A program made the translations under genes and the position numbers. A DNA stretch of 64,000 nt from CAVOGJ01 sp963695405. GTDB lineage: Bacteria; Planctomycetota; Planctomycetia; Pirellulales; Pirellulaceae. The stretch lies in NCBI GenBank assembly GCA_963695405.1, contig CAVOGJ010000006.1, positions 62,001-126,000 on the forward strand, written 5' to 3'. Positions within the stretch are counted from its first letter, which is position 1. Each line of letters begins with the position of its first letter. Below, in pieces: positions 18,486 to 27,420 of the stretch. The notes under the pieces are model-generated. The model ran no database searches and was not told the origin of the DNA. It saw nothing but the letters and a program-made list of their open reading frames with translations.

Positions 18486-19592
18486 ATGCATCGCTACTTA
18501 TCGCTCATCTCCTCGTTCGCATGCCTGCTGCTGCTCGGCGCCCCCGCATTTGCCGGCGGTGACGAGCACGATGAGGCATCGCCCAGGCGAGTCGAGATCA
18601 AATTAAGGATCAACGGCCAAGATGTGCAGATCGACAACCTGGATGAACTCAAGAAATACACGCAGCAGCTATCCGGGATCGTCGATTTGGAAGCCCGGTT
18701 GAAGAACGTCAAGCAAGGAGAAGAGCAGGCGGAAGTCATCATTCTGAAGCGACCCCACGCGGACGATGACGAGGCAAAAGTCGAGATCAAGGCGACGAAG
18801 ACCGTTTTCTTAGGTGAAGATGGGAAGATCCAGGTTCTCGACGGAGATGACGCCGGCCAGAATGTCTGGGTCACCCAGTTTGCCGCGGACGCTCCGGGAA
18901 GATTCATGATCGGCCTGGCTTGCCAGCCGGTGGATGACACCTTGCGGTCTCAATTGCGACTGGACGCGGGTGGGTTGGTCGTGCTGGAGGCCATCGATGA
19001 CACCCCCGCAGCAGCTGCCGACATCCGGCCGCATGACGTGCTCATTGCGGCGGATGGTAAGGCACTTGATGGCTTGATCACACTGATCAAGGCGGTCGAC
19101 GAGGCCGGCGCGGCCGACCGCGATCTGCAACTGCAACTGTACCGTCGCGGCCAAAAGAAAACGATTGAAGTCAAACCGCAAGCGAGACCCGACACCGCCG
19201 AGTGGAAGATCGAATTGGAAGAAGGCGACGAGGCTGAGTACCACCAACAGGCCGCACACGGCGACGAGGCCGAACGCGCTGACGACGACGACGACGACGC
19301 TGACGACGCTGAGCGACCTGACGACGACGACGACGCTGACGACCGCGACGCGCACGCTGACCGCGACGCGCACGCTGAGCATGGCGCGCATGCTGAGCAC
19401 GGCGAGCATAAACAGGCGGTCCACGAGCACGGCGATAAAGGGACGTCGCGGCACATGATCATCATCGACGGCAAAACATTGACATCCGGCACCAGAATCG
19501 ATGCTGGCGAACTTGCGGAACTCAAGGCGGAACTGGCCGAGCTGCGGGCCGCGGTGAAGAGTCTCAAGCAGCAGCTCAAGAAAGACCGCTAG
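18486..19592 (+). CDS. Exported PDZ-domain protein with acidic/His-rich tract
   Basis: A 368-residue protein. A signal peptide (MHRYLSLISSFACLLLLGAPAFA) is followed by a charged N-terminal part and a region around residues 140-230 that resembles a PDZ-like fold (FMIGLACQPVDD... VLEAIDDTPAAAADIRPHDVLIAADGKALDGL). Residues about 255-320 are Asp, Ala, Arg and His only, with DDDDDD blocks and repeated DAHADRD and AHAEHG units. A hydrophobic strand and a coiled-coil tail (LAELKAELAELRAAVKSLKQQLKK) close the protein. The acidic/His tract could bind metal ions, which is inferred from composition. AAGGAG lies 8 nt before the ATG at 18486. It is not a DegP-type protease; no catalytic triad is seen. 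Confidence 0.75.
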   Translation: MHRYLSLISSFACLLLLGAPAFAGGDEHDEASPRRVEIKLRINGQDVQIDNLDELKKYTQQLSGIVDLEARLKNVKQGEEQAEVIILKRPHADDDEAKVEIKATKTVFLGEDGKIQVLDGDDAGQNVWVTQFAADAPGRFMIGLACQPVDDTLRSQLRLDAGGLVVLEAIDDTPAAAADIRPHDVLIAADGKALDGLITLIKAVDEAGAADRDLQLQLYRRGQKKTIEVKPQARPDTAEWKIELEEGDEAEYHQQAAHGDEAERADDDDDDADDAERPDDDDDADDRDAHADRDAHAEHGAHAEHGEHKQAVHEHGDKGTSRHMIIIDGKTLTSGTRIDAGELAELKAELAELRAAVKSLKQQLKKDR

Positions 19593-19694
19593 TGACCCAG
19601 CGACTCGACCCAGTATGATGAAGGCGGGAACGACGGTTTCCGACCGACGATCGCGTCGGGGAATTTTTACTGGAACGAGTTACGGGGGGGCGGT

Positions 19695-21290
19695 GTGAAT
19701 CGGGAAGATGCAACGGTAAGGACAGCAGAAACGCCGTCGATTCACGGCGACGAGTCGGTCGTCGGGCAGTTGGTCGCCTTGTTGCAGCAGATCGCCGAGG
19801 ATCGCGGTTTACTCGCGGACCTGCCCGAAACGCAGCGGCATGAGCTGCTCGAGGCGGCCGGCCGCGTGGCCTTTCCGGGACGTTCGGCACGCCGCAAATT
19901 GACGCAGGCGTTTCGACAAAAACAGCAAGCCGAGCGGGCTCGGCGCAAATCGGAAGACAGCCAGTTGTTGGCGCGGACCGGCATTCGCGCTGAACAACGG
20001 CGGCGATTGCAACAGTCGCATCCGACGGCTCCCCGTCCCTGGGATTCCGAGCTACGATCGCCATTGGTGATTGAAGGCCCCTCCATCGATTCACGATTGC
20101 ATGAGGCACGGAACTGCTACATCTGCAAATGCGATTTTGAATTCATCGATCACTTCTACGACGCCCTTTGTCCGGATTGTGCGGCCCTCAACTGGCAAAA
20201 ACGCCAGCAAACGGCCGACCTGCGTGGGCGTCGCGCCTTGATCACCGGCGGACGCGTGAAGATCGGGTATCAAGCCGCACTAAAACTCTTACGAGCGGGT
20301 GCGGATGTTGTTGTGACCACCCGCTTCCCGCGCGACGCGGCGGTGCGCTTCGCTCAAGAGCCCGACCATTCCGGATGGCTCGATCGGTTGCAATTATTTG
20401 GGCTCGACCTTCGTCACACGCCGAGCGTCGAAGCCTTTGCGCAGCATCTCAACTCGCAATTGGATCGTTTGGATTTCATTTTGAATAATGCCTGCCAGAC
20501 GGTGCGCCGCCCTCCAGGGTTCTATGCGCACTTGATGAAGGCGGAACGGGCCGATGCCAGTGAGGTACCGGTCACTGCTCGGCGTTGGCTGAGCAGCTAC
20601 GACGACTTGTGTCGTGGTATGTCTATTGATTCCGCGGACGACCATGGCGCTTTACCGGCGGAGGTGGCGGACAGTCTTATCGGCATTCAACGAGCGGCAG
20701 AGCTCTCTCAACTGCGACTCGTCCCCGACGACCATCACGACGAAGCGTCGTTGTTTCCAACAGCTGCCTTTGACGACGATGCTCAACAGATTGATTTGCG
20801 GCACGTGAACAGCTGGCGGCTGACTTTGGCGGACGTTCCTACCGTCGAGTTGCTCGAGGTGCATCTCGTGAACGCGGTGGCGCCATTTATTCTCAATGCG
20901 CGTTTAAAGCCACTGATGCGGAAGGTGCCGACACGAGATAAGCACATCGTGAATGTTTCGGCCATGGAAGGGGTCTTTTACCGCGCATTCAAGACTGACA
21001 AGCACCCGCATACCAATATGGCGAAGGCCGCCCTGAATATGCTGACTCGCACGTCGGCCCAGGACTACATCGTTGACGGCATTCACATGAACAGCGTCGA
21101 TACAGGATGGATTACGGACGAGGATCCGGCCCATCTGGCGGCCTGGAAGCAGGCGGAACTCAATTTTCACCCGCCGCTCGACTTGATCGACGCAGCCGCA
21201 CGTATTTGCGATCCGATTTTTTCAGGGATCAATTCGGGTCGCCATGTCTGGGGCAAGTTCTTGAAAGACTATCACGAAACCAATTGGTAG
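19695..21290 (+). CDS. Short-chain dehydrogenase/reductase with zinc-ribbon insert, active-site Tyr replaced
   Basis: A 531-residue cytoplasmic protein. The first 130 residues are a charged helical extension. Cysteines 141, 144, 146, 159 and 162 (CYICKC...CPDC) form a probable zinc ribbon. The Rossmann fold begins at about 178 with TGGRVKIG (184-191) as the cofactor loop and NNA at 264-266. A candidate catalytic Ser is Ser422 (NVSAMEG). The usual YxxxK reads T440-N-M-A-K444, so Lys is kept but Tyr is Thr. Between NNA and the Ser there are about 155 residues, some 100 more than usual. It is probably a non-canonical SDR or a structural homologue with altered chemistry. Start GTG at 19695 follows a G-rich stretch. 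Confidence 0.75.
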   Translation: MNREDATVRTAETPSIHGDESVVGQLVALLQQIAEDRGLLADLPETQRHELLEAAGRVAFPGRSARRKLTQAFRQKQQAERARRKSEDSQLLARTGIRAEQRRRLQQSHPTAPRPWDSELRSPLVIEGPSIDSRLHEARNCYICKCDFEFIDHFYDALCPDCAALNWQKRQQTADLRGRRALITGGRVKIGYQAALKLLRAGADVVVTTRFPRDAAVRFAQEPDHSGWLDRLQLFGLDLRHTPSVEAFAQHLNSQLDRLDFILNNACQTVRRPPGFYAHLMKAERADASEVPVTARRWLSSYDDLCRGMSIDSADDHGALPAEVADSLIGIQRAAELSQLRLVPDDHHDEASLFPTAAFDDDAQQIDLRHVNSWRLTLADVPTVELLEVHLVNAVAPFILNARLKPLMRKVPTRDKHIVNVSAMEGVFYRAFKTDKHPHTNMAKAALNMLTRTSAQDYIVDGIHMNSVDTGWITDEDPAHLAAWKQAELNFHPPLDLIDAAARICDPIFSGINSGRHVWGKFLKDYHETNW

Positions 21291-21306
21291 CCACGGACCA
21301 ACCGAC

Positions 21307-21498
21307 GTGCGTGAGCATACAAACCGAACGGGGTGCGGATGTTGTGGAGGCGGTGTCTTTGGCAGCATCGGCTCGGTGATCGCTGCGCTGCTGAGCTGGC
21401 AAGTTAATCACAGCATTCTGTGGGCTTTGGTGCACGCCTGCCTCAGTTGGTTTTACGTCATCTACCACGCGATTACGTATGAAAAGTGGCTGCCATAA
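21307..21498 (+). CDS. Small membrane protein with GC-rich Cys/Gly N-terminus
   Basis: A 63-residue frame from GTG 21307. The N-terminus is Cys/Gly-rich (CGCCGGG), followed by two hydrophobic helices (about residues 16-29 and 36-53) and ITYEKWLP. It begins 16 nt after the stop of the SDR gene and may be translated with it. No strong ribosome binding site is seen. The amino-acid composition fits a real membrane peptide, but no family is recognised. Confidence 0.55.
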   Translation: MREHTNRTGCGCCGGGVFGSIGSVIAALLSWQVNHSILWALVHACLSWFYVIYHAITYEKWLP

Positions 21499-21560
21499 CG
21501 GGACGACACTACGGGCCCGTGATCGACGCGCACCAGCGGATGCGCCTGCGTCATGAGTGT

Positions 21561-21654
21561 ACCGGTTGTCTGTAACCGGTTGTCTGTAACCGGTTGTCTG
21601 TAACCGGTTGTCTGAAACCGGTTGTCTGTAACCGGTTGTCTGAAACCGGTTGTC
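21561..21654. repeat. Seven 14-bp tandem repeats with ACCGGT palindrome
   Basis: Seven copies of ACCGGTTGTCTGTA, with A for T at position 13 in two copies, start at 21561, 21575, 21589, 21603, 21617, 21631 and 21645. Each carries the palindrome ACCGGT. Repeats of perfect period and near identity between two genes suggest slippage growth or an iterated protein-binding site. Confidence 0.95.
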
Positions 21655-21763
21655 TTTTGCCGACAGGCTTGGGACGCTACAGGGCGGCCTTCGACTTCGC
21701 TGATGAGGTGGAGTCATCGAAGAGGACGTGGTGGCGATTCACTTGGCGCGGCGAGGACGTATT

Positions 21764-23245
21764 TCACGGCGCGTTTGCGGCCGTGGCTCGTGCCTCCCAG
21801 AACTTGCGAGCCGCGCGATAGGCGGGGAGAGCCGCCGCACGCTCCGCGGCAGGTCGTCGCCGCAATTGTCGAGCGCTGTCGATCAGCCAATCCTGAAAAT
21901 ACTGGACCGCTGCCCGGCTGATCCGATGCTGGTCCGCGAATTGTACGTAGAACGGGGCGGTCCATCCCGATTCGTAGCGATCGGCGTTATTCGCGACGGC
22001 GCGGATGATCATCCAGCCACTCTCGCTAAACTCGACTTTCGGCAGCGCGCCACCTTGTTTCGCAAATTCATCCAAGCGAACTTCCGCCACTGACTCACCG
22101 TTCTTGATGAATTGAAGGTAATCGATCTTGGTTCGGGTATGGAGCGTCAGGCTCGTCTGCAGTGTGATCACGTCTCCGGTTCCACCATGAAACACATGTC
22201 CTGGTGGTTTGCCGTTCACAGACGGCACGAGTAGAGGACCGTTGGTGACCACTACGTTCCCTTGCTCCAGGCCTTTCCACCACGCCTCGAGGGAAAACGG
22301 AGCCGCTCCGAGCCCGACGTACGTGCGGTGACTTCCGGGTGGTGCATTCGTATAGCCCGACCCGGAGGCAGCGACAGGAACAAGTTGCAGGCCCGCATTT
22401 AGCGCTTGGTAGTAAATCGACTCGCGGTAGCGATCTTCACCCTCGGCTGGCGGGAAGAGGGTGGGATTGGGCGGTCGACAAATCGCCGCCGTACGAGGAT
22501 CACTTGGACGCAATACCACCATCGCCTTGATCTTTCCGTCGCTCAAGTAAACGGGGGTGTGCCACGCGGCAGGTTCCAGAATCTCGACGTGTGCGTTCTT
22601 GCGGGCCTGATCGAGCGCGGCGAGTGTATCGATCGGATCTCCGACCGTGTCGGCAGCTAGTGCTTGCGAAACTCGAATCAGCAACTCTCCACCCGGATCG
22701 GACAGGCGTCGAACGTGGCCATCGATGATGCGATCCGTCGCCGACGAAATCGCTTCGACCGTCGGTGGGGTGCCCGGCGCGGCAACCCAAGCCCCGACGT
22801 GTAGATCTTCGCCAAAAATCAGCGTCGCCATCTGCTCGCGTTTCCGTTCGACCCAGGGATCACCGGACCACCAACCGCGGTCACGCATCGTGATATGCCG
22901 CTTGAGAGTCAACAGCTTCGAGTCGGTGGCTTCCCGAGACATGACAAATGTGCCGAACTGCCCATGGTATTCGGGGCCCCGTTCGACGCGATACATGTAC
23001 GTGCCGGCGGTCAGCTTCATCATGCAGGGACCATCGATCGTAAATTCCTTTTGCCAGAAGGGAAATCTGGCGGGGTGGGGGTGCCGACCGCGCTGGTCGG
23101 TGATTTCGAGACGAGCGCCGATTGGCTGTTCGGTATCCGCTTCGACGACACGCAATTCAATTTCGCCGGCTGGTAATTGCGTGCGGCAAATGCACGTCAC
23201 CGCGAGCAAGCAAGGCCACAACGCGGTGGGCGGGGTACGGACCAT
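21764..23245 (-). CDS. Exported CehA/McbA-like protein lacking the metal-binding histidines
   Basis: A 493-residue protein with an N-terminal signal segment (ALWPCLLAVTCICRTQLPAG), a beta-domain (EIELRVVEADTEQPIGARLEIT...), then a stretch resembling the CehA/McbA metallohydrolase core. In that family the entry motif is a WWSGDLHVHR-type sequence; here it reads RGWWSGDPWVERKR, so the two metal-binding histidines are gone. LAALDQARKNAHVEILEPAAWHTPVYLS and a C-terminal beta-sandwich (FVVTNGPLLVPSVNGKPPGHVF) follow. The C-terminus is a charged helical tail. Enzymatic activity of the usual sort is unlikely; a binding role is possible. The family assignment rests on recognition of motif remnants. 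Confidence 0.65.
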   Translation of the reverse strand: MVRTPPTALWPCLLAVTCICRTQLPAGEIELRVVEADTEQPIGARLEITDQRGRHPHPARFPFWQKEFTIDGPCMMKLTAGTYMYRVERGPEYHGQFGTFVMSREATDSKLLTLKRHITMRDRGWWSGDPWVERKREQMATLIFGEDLHVGAWVAAPGTPPTVEAISSATDRIIDGHVRRLSDPGGELLIRVSQALAADTVGDPIDTLAALDQARKNAHVEILEPAAWHTPVYLSDGKIKAMVVLRPSDPRTAAICRPPNPTLFPPAEGEDRYRESIYYQALNAGLQLVPVAASGSGYTNAPPGSHRTYVGLGAAPFSLEAWWKGLEQGNVVVTNGPLLVPSVNGKPPGHVFHGGTGDVITLQTSLTLHTRTKIDYLQFIKNGESVAEVRLDEFAKQGGALPKVEFSESGWMIIRAVANNADRYESGWTAPFYVQFADQHRISRAAVQYFQDWLIDSARQLRRRPAAERAAALPAYRAARKFWEARATAANAP

Positions 23246-23670
23246 GAGCCGAGTGATTCTCTACGCGTGGACACGGGACGAGAACCGCCGCAGATGTCGC
23301 CTCGGGCGGATGGGCATCCCCGTGTGGCGGGCGGACACGGGCCCGAATTGCGGCGACCTGCCTTCCAGTCTAACAGAGCCATCGCGTCGATTCAGTGTCA
23401 ATCCGTTGGGATCGGCACACGGCACGTCCTCCGGGGGGCGTCGTCGCCTTTGCCTTACAGGGTCAACAACTGAGCTCAAGATGACGAAGGGGGCCAGCGG
23501 TTTACTTCCACTCTGGAGGCCGCTGCGAAGGCTTGTAGCGAAAATGCGGACGGACGGGACCAGAAAAAATATTCGTGTCGCTCAGATTTCACCGCCGGTC
23601 AAGACTCGCTGATTAGTATGCAAGCATCGATTGCCTTTTCACTCTCATGCGCTCCTCGGGCGGAACTTCG
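23246..23670. other. Divergent promoter region
   Basis: About 425 bp between the CehA-like gene and the glycosyltransferase gene. It should contain promoters for both. I see no open frame with protein character, no clear hairpin and no convincing -35/-10 pair. Confidence 0.4.
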
Positions 23671-24474
23671 ATGATTCAAAATCAACTGCTAGCTAGCCGT
23701 CATTTTTCCGCCAAGTCCCCTGTCGAGACGGCAGGCGTTTACGTGGTCTTGCCGGCTTGGAACGAGGCGGCGGCTCTACCCGCCATGTTGGCAGAATTCG
23801 ACCGGGTTTTTCGCTTGCACGGAAGACAGTACCACGTGACGGTTGTCGATGATGGTAGCACGGACGAAACGGCGGAAATCGCCAAACAGGCTTCTTTCGA
23901 GTATCCATTGAGCCTTATCCAGCACCCGCGAAATCTGGGCCTGGCCGCCGCGATGAGAACAGGGCTGACGGCCGCCGCCAAGATTGCTGGGGAGCGAGAC
24001 GTGATTCTCACGATGGATGCGGACAATACGCATCCGATCGGACTTGCACCGCGGATGCTGACGATGATTAGCGAGGGGCACGACATTGTGGTGGCTTCGC
24101 GCTTTCGGCCCGGCGCACGGGTGGTTGGCGTCACTTGGTTTCGACGATTCACAGCGCGGATGGCGAGTGTCTTGTTTCGGATTGTGTTCCCCATCAAAGG
24201 CATCCGTGATTACACGTGCGGCTATCGGGCCTACCGAGCCAGCGCGATTCGCGCGGCGCTCGACGTGTACGGCGACAAACTGATTTCCGAGCAAGGATTC
24301 TCATGCATGGTGGACCTGCTGCTCAAGATCGGAAGGCTAGATGGGATCTGTGGTGAAGCCCCCATGATCTTGCGATATGACCTCAAGGAGGGCGATAGCA
24401 AAATGCCCGTCGGCAAGACGATATTTGCCACGCTCAAGCTGGCAGCCAAACGAAGGGTAGGGATCCTTGACTAG
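23671..24474 (+). CDS. Glycosyltransferase family 2 (dolichol-phosphate-mannose-synthase-like)
   Basis: A protein of about 267 residues. It shows the GT2 core: YVVLPAWNEAAALPAML near the start, VTVVDDGSTDETAEIA (nucleotide-sugar site) and VILTMDADNTHPI (the DxD metal motif). RHPRNLGLAAAMRTGL-like and DYTCGYRAYRASAI segments are typical of polyprenyl-phosphate transferases. There is no long hydrophobic tail, so it is probably peripheral to the membrane. It likely makes a polyprenyl-phosphate sugar used by the GT39 enzyme two genes downstream. ATG 23671 and ATG 23647 are both possible; the first has no better ribosome site. It is followed, 7 nt after its stop, by the next ATG. Confidence 0.8.
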   Translation: MIQNQLLASRHFSAKSPVETAGVYVVLPAWNEAAALPAMLAEFDRVFRLHGRQYHVTVVDDGSTDETAEIAKQASFEYPLSLIQHPRNLGLAAAMRTGLTAAAKIAGERDVILTMDADNTHPIGLAPRMLTMISEGHDIVVASRFRPGARVVGVTWFRRFTARMASVLFRIVFPIKGIRDYTCGYRAYRASAIRAALDVYGDKLISEQGFSCMVDLLLKIGRLDGICGEAPMILRYDLKEGDSKMPVGKTIFATLKLAAKRRVGILD

Positions 24475-24481
24475 TACATCC

Positions 24482-25849
24482 ATGTTGGCAGGCCTTACTG
24501 GCGCGCGCTCTGCCCCACGTTGGGCAGTCGTGGGCGGAGGCATGATGGGATTGGCGTTGGCTCTTCGCCTCGCGAAGGAAGGCCAGCATGTCACTCTCTT
24601 GGAAGCACGATCGACCCTGGGTGGGTTGGCGGACGCCTGGAGTGTGGGCGATGTTCGCTGGGATCGACACTACCACGTGACGCTCTTATCGGACTCGAAT
24701 CTTCTCGCGCTGCTGAAAGACTTGGGACTGGAGTCTGAATTAAATTGGGTCGAGACAAAGACCGGTTTTTACACCGGTGGGCAATTCTATTCGATGTCGA
24801 ATACGGCGGAATTCCTGGCGTTTCCCCCACTGACCCTGATGGAAAAACTCAGGTTGGGAGGAACGATTTTCCTGGGCTCGAAGATTCGCGATTGGCGTCG
24901 ACTCGAGCGGCAGACGGTGGAAAGCTGGTTACGACGCTGGTCGGGTCCGTCAACGTTTCGCAAGATTTGGCTGCCACTTTTGCGGGCGAAGCTAGGGGAC
25001 GCGTATCAGCGCGTTTCGGCAGCTTTTATCTGGTCCTACATCAGCCGCATGTACAAGGCTCGCCGCACGGGGCTGAAGAAAGAGATGTTTGGTTACGTCC
25101 GCGGCGGTTATGGCCGGATTCTGGACGTGCTACAAGAAGCGTTGGACAAGCAGGGAGTCGATATTCGGCTCGAGTCACGGATCTCGCGCATCGGTAGTGG
25201 AGTCGACGAGTTGCCGCAAATCGCGTTTCAAGACGGCGACGTCGAGACCTTTGACCATGTGGTCGTTACGACGCCTTCCAGTGTGGTGGCCAAGATCTGT
25301 GAAGGCATGGATGCGGACGAATTGGCGCGACACGAGTCGATTGAGTACCTCGGGATCGTCTGCGCATCGGTACTACTCAAGCGACCATTGCGCGGTTTTT
25401 ACGTGACAAACATTACGGATGAAGTCCCGTTCACGGCGGTTATTGAAATGACCACGATTGTTCCTCCCGAGGAACTCGACGGGCACACCTTGATTTACCT
25501 GCCCAAATACGCGACCCAGGATGACGACGTCTTTTTGCGTTCGGATGAGGAGGTGCGCCAGACGTTCCTGGACGCATTGTTCCGCATGTATCCGGAGCTG
25601 AAGCCCTCAGATGTGGTCGACTTTCGCATTTCTCGCGTACGCAATGTCGTCGCCATCCCCACGGTCGAGTATTCAAGGCGATTGCCACCAATTGTGTCGT
25701 CGATTCCTCAGGTGTACGTCATCAATTCCGCTCACATTCTCAAAGGCAACTTGAACGTGAATGAAACGGTGGGGCTGGCGAACGAGGCGTTCGACGACTA
25801 TTTGGCACCGCTGGTTACCTCCGCGGCGTCCTTGCAACCGGCCGTATGA
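24482..25849 (+). CDS. FAD-dependent amine-oxidase/protoporphyrinogen-oxidase-like oxidoreductase
   Basis: A 455-residue flavoprotein. The N-terminus has the dinucleotide motif AVVGGGMMGLALALRLAKEG and the following LLEARSTLGGLADAW, characteristic of the NAD(P)/FAD amine-oxidase family (PF01593 type). HYHVTLL follows. VFGYVRGGYGRILDVLQEAL-like and GHILKGNLNVNETVGLANEAFDDYL mark substrate and C-terminal FAD segments. Members in this setting often act on lipid-linked sugars or carotenoid-like substrates, but the substrate here is unknown. The gene lies between GT2 and GT39 genes; the stop TGA at 25847-25849 overlaps the next ATG. I chose ATG 24482; TTG at 24467 would overlap the GT2 gene. Confidence 0.75.
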   Translation: MLAGLTGARSAPRWAVVGGGMMGLALALRLAKEGQHVTLLEARSTLGGLADAWSVGDVRWDRHYHVTLLSDSNLLALLKDLGLESELNWVETKTGFYTGGQFYSMSNTAEFLAFPPLTLMEKLRLGGTIFLGSKIRDWRRLERQTVESWLRRWSGPSTFRKIWLPLLRAKLGDAYQRVSAAFIWSYISRMYKARRTGLKKEMFGYVRGGYGRILDVLQEALDKQGVDIRLESRISRIGSGVDELPQIAFQDGDVETFDHVVVTTPSSVVAKICEGMDADELARHESIEYLGIVCASVLLKRPLRGFYVTNITDEVPFTAVIEMTTIVPPEELDGHTLIYLPKYATQDDDVFLRSDEEVRQTFLDALFRMYPELKPSDVVDFRISRVRNVVAIPTVEYSRRLPPIVSSIPQVYVINSAHILKGNLNVNETVGLANEAFDDYLAPLVTSAASLQPAV

Positions 25850-27387
25850 CATCCATGACCGCTACTGCAGTTAGATCGCCACAGCGGCGCCCGGCGTCGC
25901 ACTCCGATCCGGCGAGTGAATCTCCGCGATGGATGAGTGATCGTCAACAGACTCGACGCATCGCGATGCTCTTGTTGCTGGCGGCCACAATCCGGCTGGT
26001 TGGACTGACGAGCCAATCGTTGAGCATGGACGAAGTGCTGGAAACGCAAACGGCGGAAATGTCGGCCGTGCAAATCTTGACGCTCCCGAATTCCTATCCG
26101 CCGCTCTACCATTTGCTGCTCAAATCGTGGTCGTTTTTCGACGCCAGTGAATTCGCTCAGCGGCACTTCTCGGTGGCCATCGGATTGGCATCGATTTTCG
26201 CCATCTGGAGGCTTGTTGTAACGGCCCTGGGTGAACGCGTCGGATTCGCAGCGGCCGTGCTGGCGACGATTTCGCCACTTCACGTCTACTACTCGCAGGA
26301 AGGTCGAGCCAACATCCTGTTTCTTCTGCTCACCGTTCTGGCGGTGTATTTCGGTCTACGACTGATGCGCGAGGCCACGGTCCGCGATCAGATGATCTTT
26401 GCGGTGATCGGGATTTGCGGTGGATATACGCATTACTACTTTGCCTTCGTGCTGGTGGCGATCGGCCTCGGGGTTCTTCTCTGCAAGGGGACCAGGTTTT
26501 TCGTCCGAACGATTGGGCCTACGGCATTGGCGATCGGATGCTTCTGCGGCCCGCTCATTCCGCTGCTGCAAAGTGACATGATGTATCAGCGCGACCTGCG
26601 GGATCCGCGACCTGCCAGTCTGGCGGCCATCGGCTACACTGCCTTCTCTTTCGAGTCGGGTTACACACTTGGTCCGTCGCGATCGCAATTGCATACCATC
26701 AGTCCTCGTCAGGCAGCCCTAGCGGCGGCTCCTTGGTTGCTCCTGGTCGGATTGTACATGCTGCCAACGGCCTTCCGCGGTGCGCTGGAAATCGCCGAGC
26801 GAAAGGAACTGGCCTATTGGCTGAGCGTGCTTTTGTGGCCACTGTTGCTGACGATTGTCGCTTGCCAAATGTGTGGCCTGACGTATAACACGCGGTTCCT
26901 TGTGTGTTGTTGGGTTCCCTACCTGGTGATCATGGCAAGTGGCTTGGTGGCATTCAGCACGGGTATACGGACGATCATCGGCCTCATCATGTTCACGGTG
27001 GCGACGACGGCCTTTTATAACCATCATTGGGTGGCTGCTTACGCGAATCCGGATATTCGCTCAACCGTTGCCTACATCGATCAATTCGAGCCGCGGCCGA
27101 TCTTCGTCTGTGCCGGCTACATGAGTGACGTCGTTCGTCACTACGCGGATCACGGGGAAGGGCCGCCTCGGGACATTCGTCGCTTGCTCGATTGGGGATA
27201 TCCGGGGGGCTCGACGGCCGCAGCGCTGCAAACGGCCGCCGAATTGGGCAACAAGCCGTTCTGGCTGGTATACAGTCGTGCATTCCACGGCGATCCGGAT
27301 GGCGAAATCCTGGCCGGTTTGCAAGCCACGCGGCACGTCGAGGCCGTCTACGAGGCGCCCGGGGTGGTGCTGTTCAAAAGCCGCTGA
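25846..27387 (+). CDS. GT39-type membrane glycosyltransferase (ArnT/PMT-like)
   Basis: A 513-residue multi-pass membrane protein with about nine or ten hydrophobic segments. The first loop has the acidic substrate motif SLSMDEVLETQTAEM, matching the DE-type site in GT39/GT-C enzymes, after a first helix at MLLLLAATIRLVGL. PLHVYYSQEGR-like and NTRFLVCCWVPYLVIM segments occur in the usual order. It probably moves a sugar from a polyprenyl-phosphate donor to an acceptor outside the inner membrane. The ATGA overlap with the flavoprotein and the GT2 upstream indicate a three-gene operon for a surface glycan or glycolipid. The C-terminal 110 residues form a soluble domain with a Rossmann-like pattern (IFVCAGYMSDVVRHYAD). 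Confidence 0.8.
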   Translation: MTSMTATAVRSPQRRPASHSDPASESPRWMSDRQQTRRIAMLLLLAATIRLVGLTSQSLSMDEVLETQTAEMSAVQILTLPNSYPPLYHLLLKSWSFFDASEFAQRHFSVAIGLASIFAIWRLVVTALGERVGFAAAVLATISPLHVYYSQEGRANILFLLLTVLAVYFGLRLMREATVRDQMIFAVIGICGGYTHYYFAFVLVAIGLGVLLCKGTRFFVRTIGPTALAIGCFCGPLIPLLQSDMMYQRDLRDPRPASLAAIGYTAFSFESGYTLGPSRSQLHTISPRQAALAAAPWLLLVGLYMLPTAFRGALEIAERKELAYWLSVLLWPLLLTIVACQMCGLTYNTRFLVCCWVPYLVIMASGLVAFSTGIRTIIGLIMFTVATTAFYNHHWVAAYANPDIRSTVAYIDQFEPRPIFVCAGYMSDVVRHYADHGEGPPRDIRRLLDWGYPGGSTAAALQTAAELGNKPFWLVYSRAFHGDPDGEILAGLQATRHVEAVYEAPGVVLFKSR

Positions 27388-27420
27388 TCCGAACGATCGA
27401 AGCGTTCCGCCACCTCAGTT

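Noticed and set aside
18810..19454. Antisense gene opposite the PDZ protein
   Set aside because: The long frame comes from the GAC/GTC repeat tract; its product is low-complexity Val/Ser-rich and lacks a ribosome binding site.
21561..21654. CRISPR array or iteron-type origin
   Set aside because: 14-bp repeats directly abut with no spacers, and there is no replication gene or DnaA box cluster nearby.
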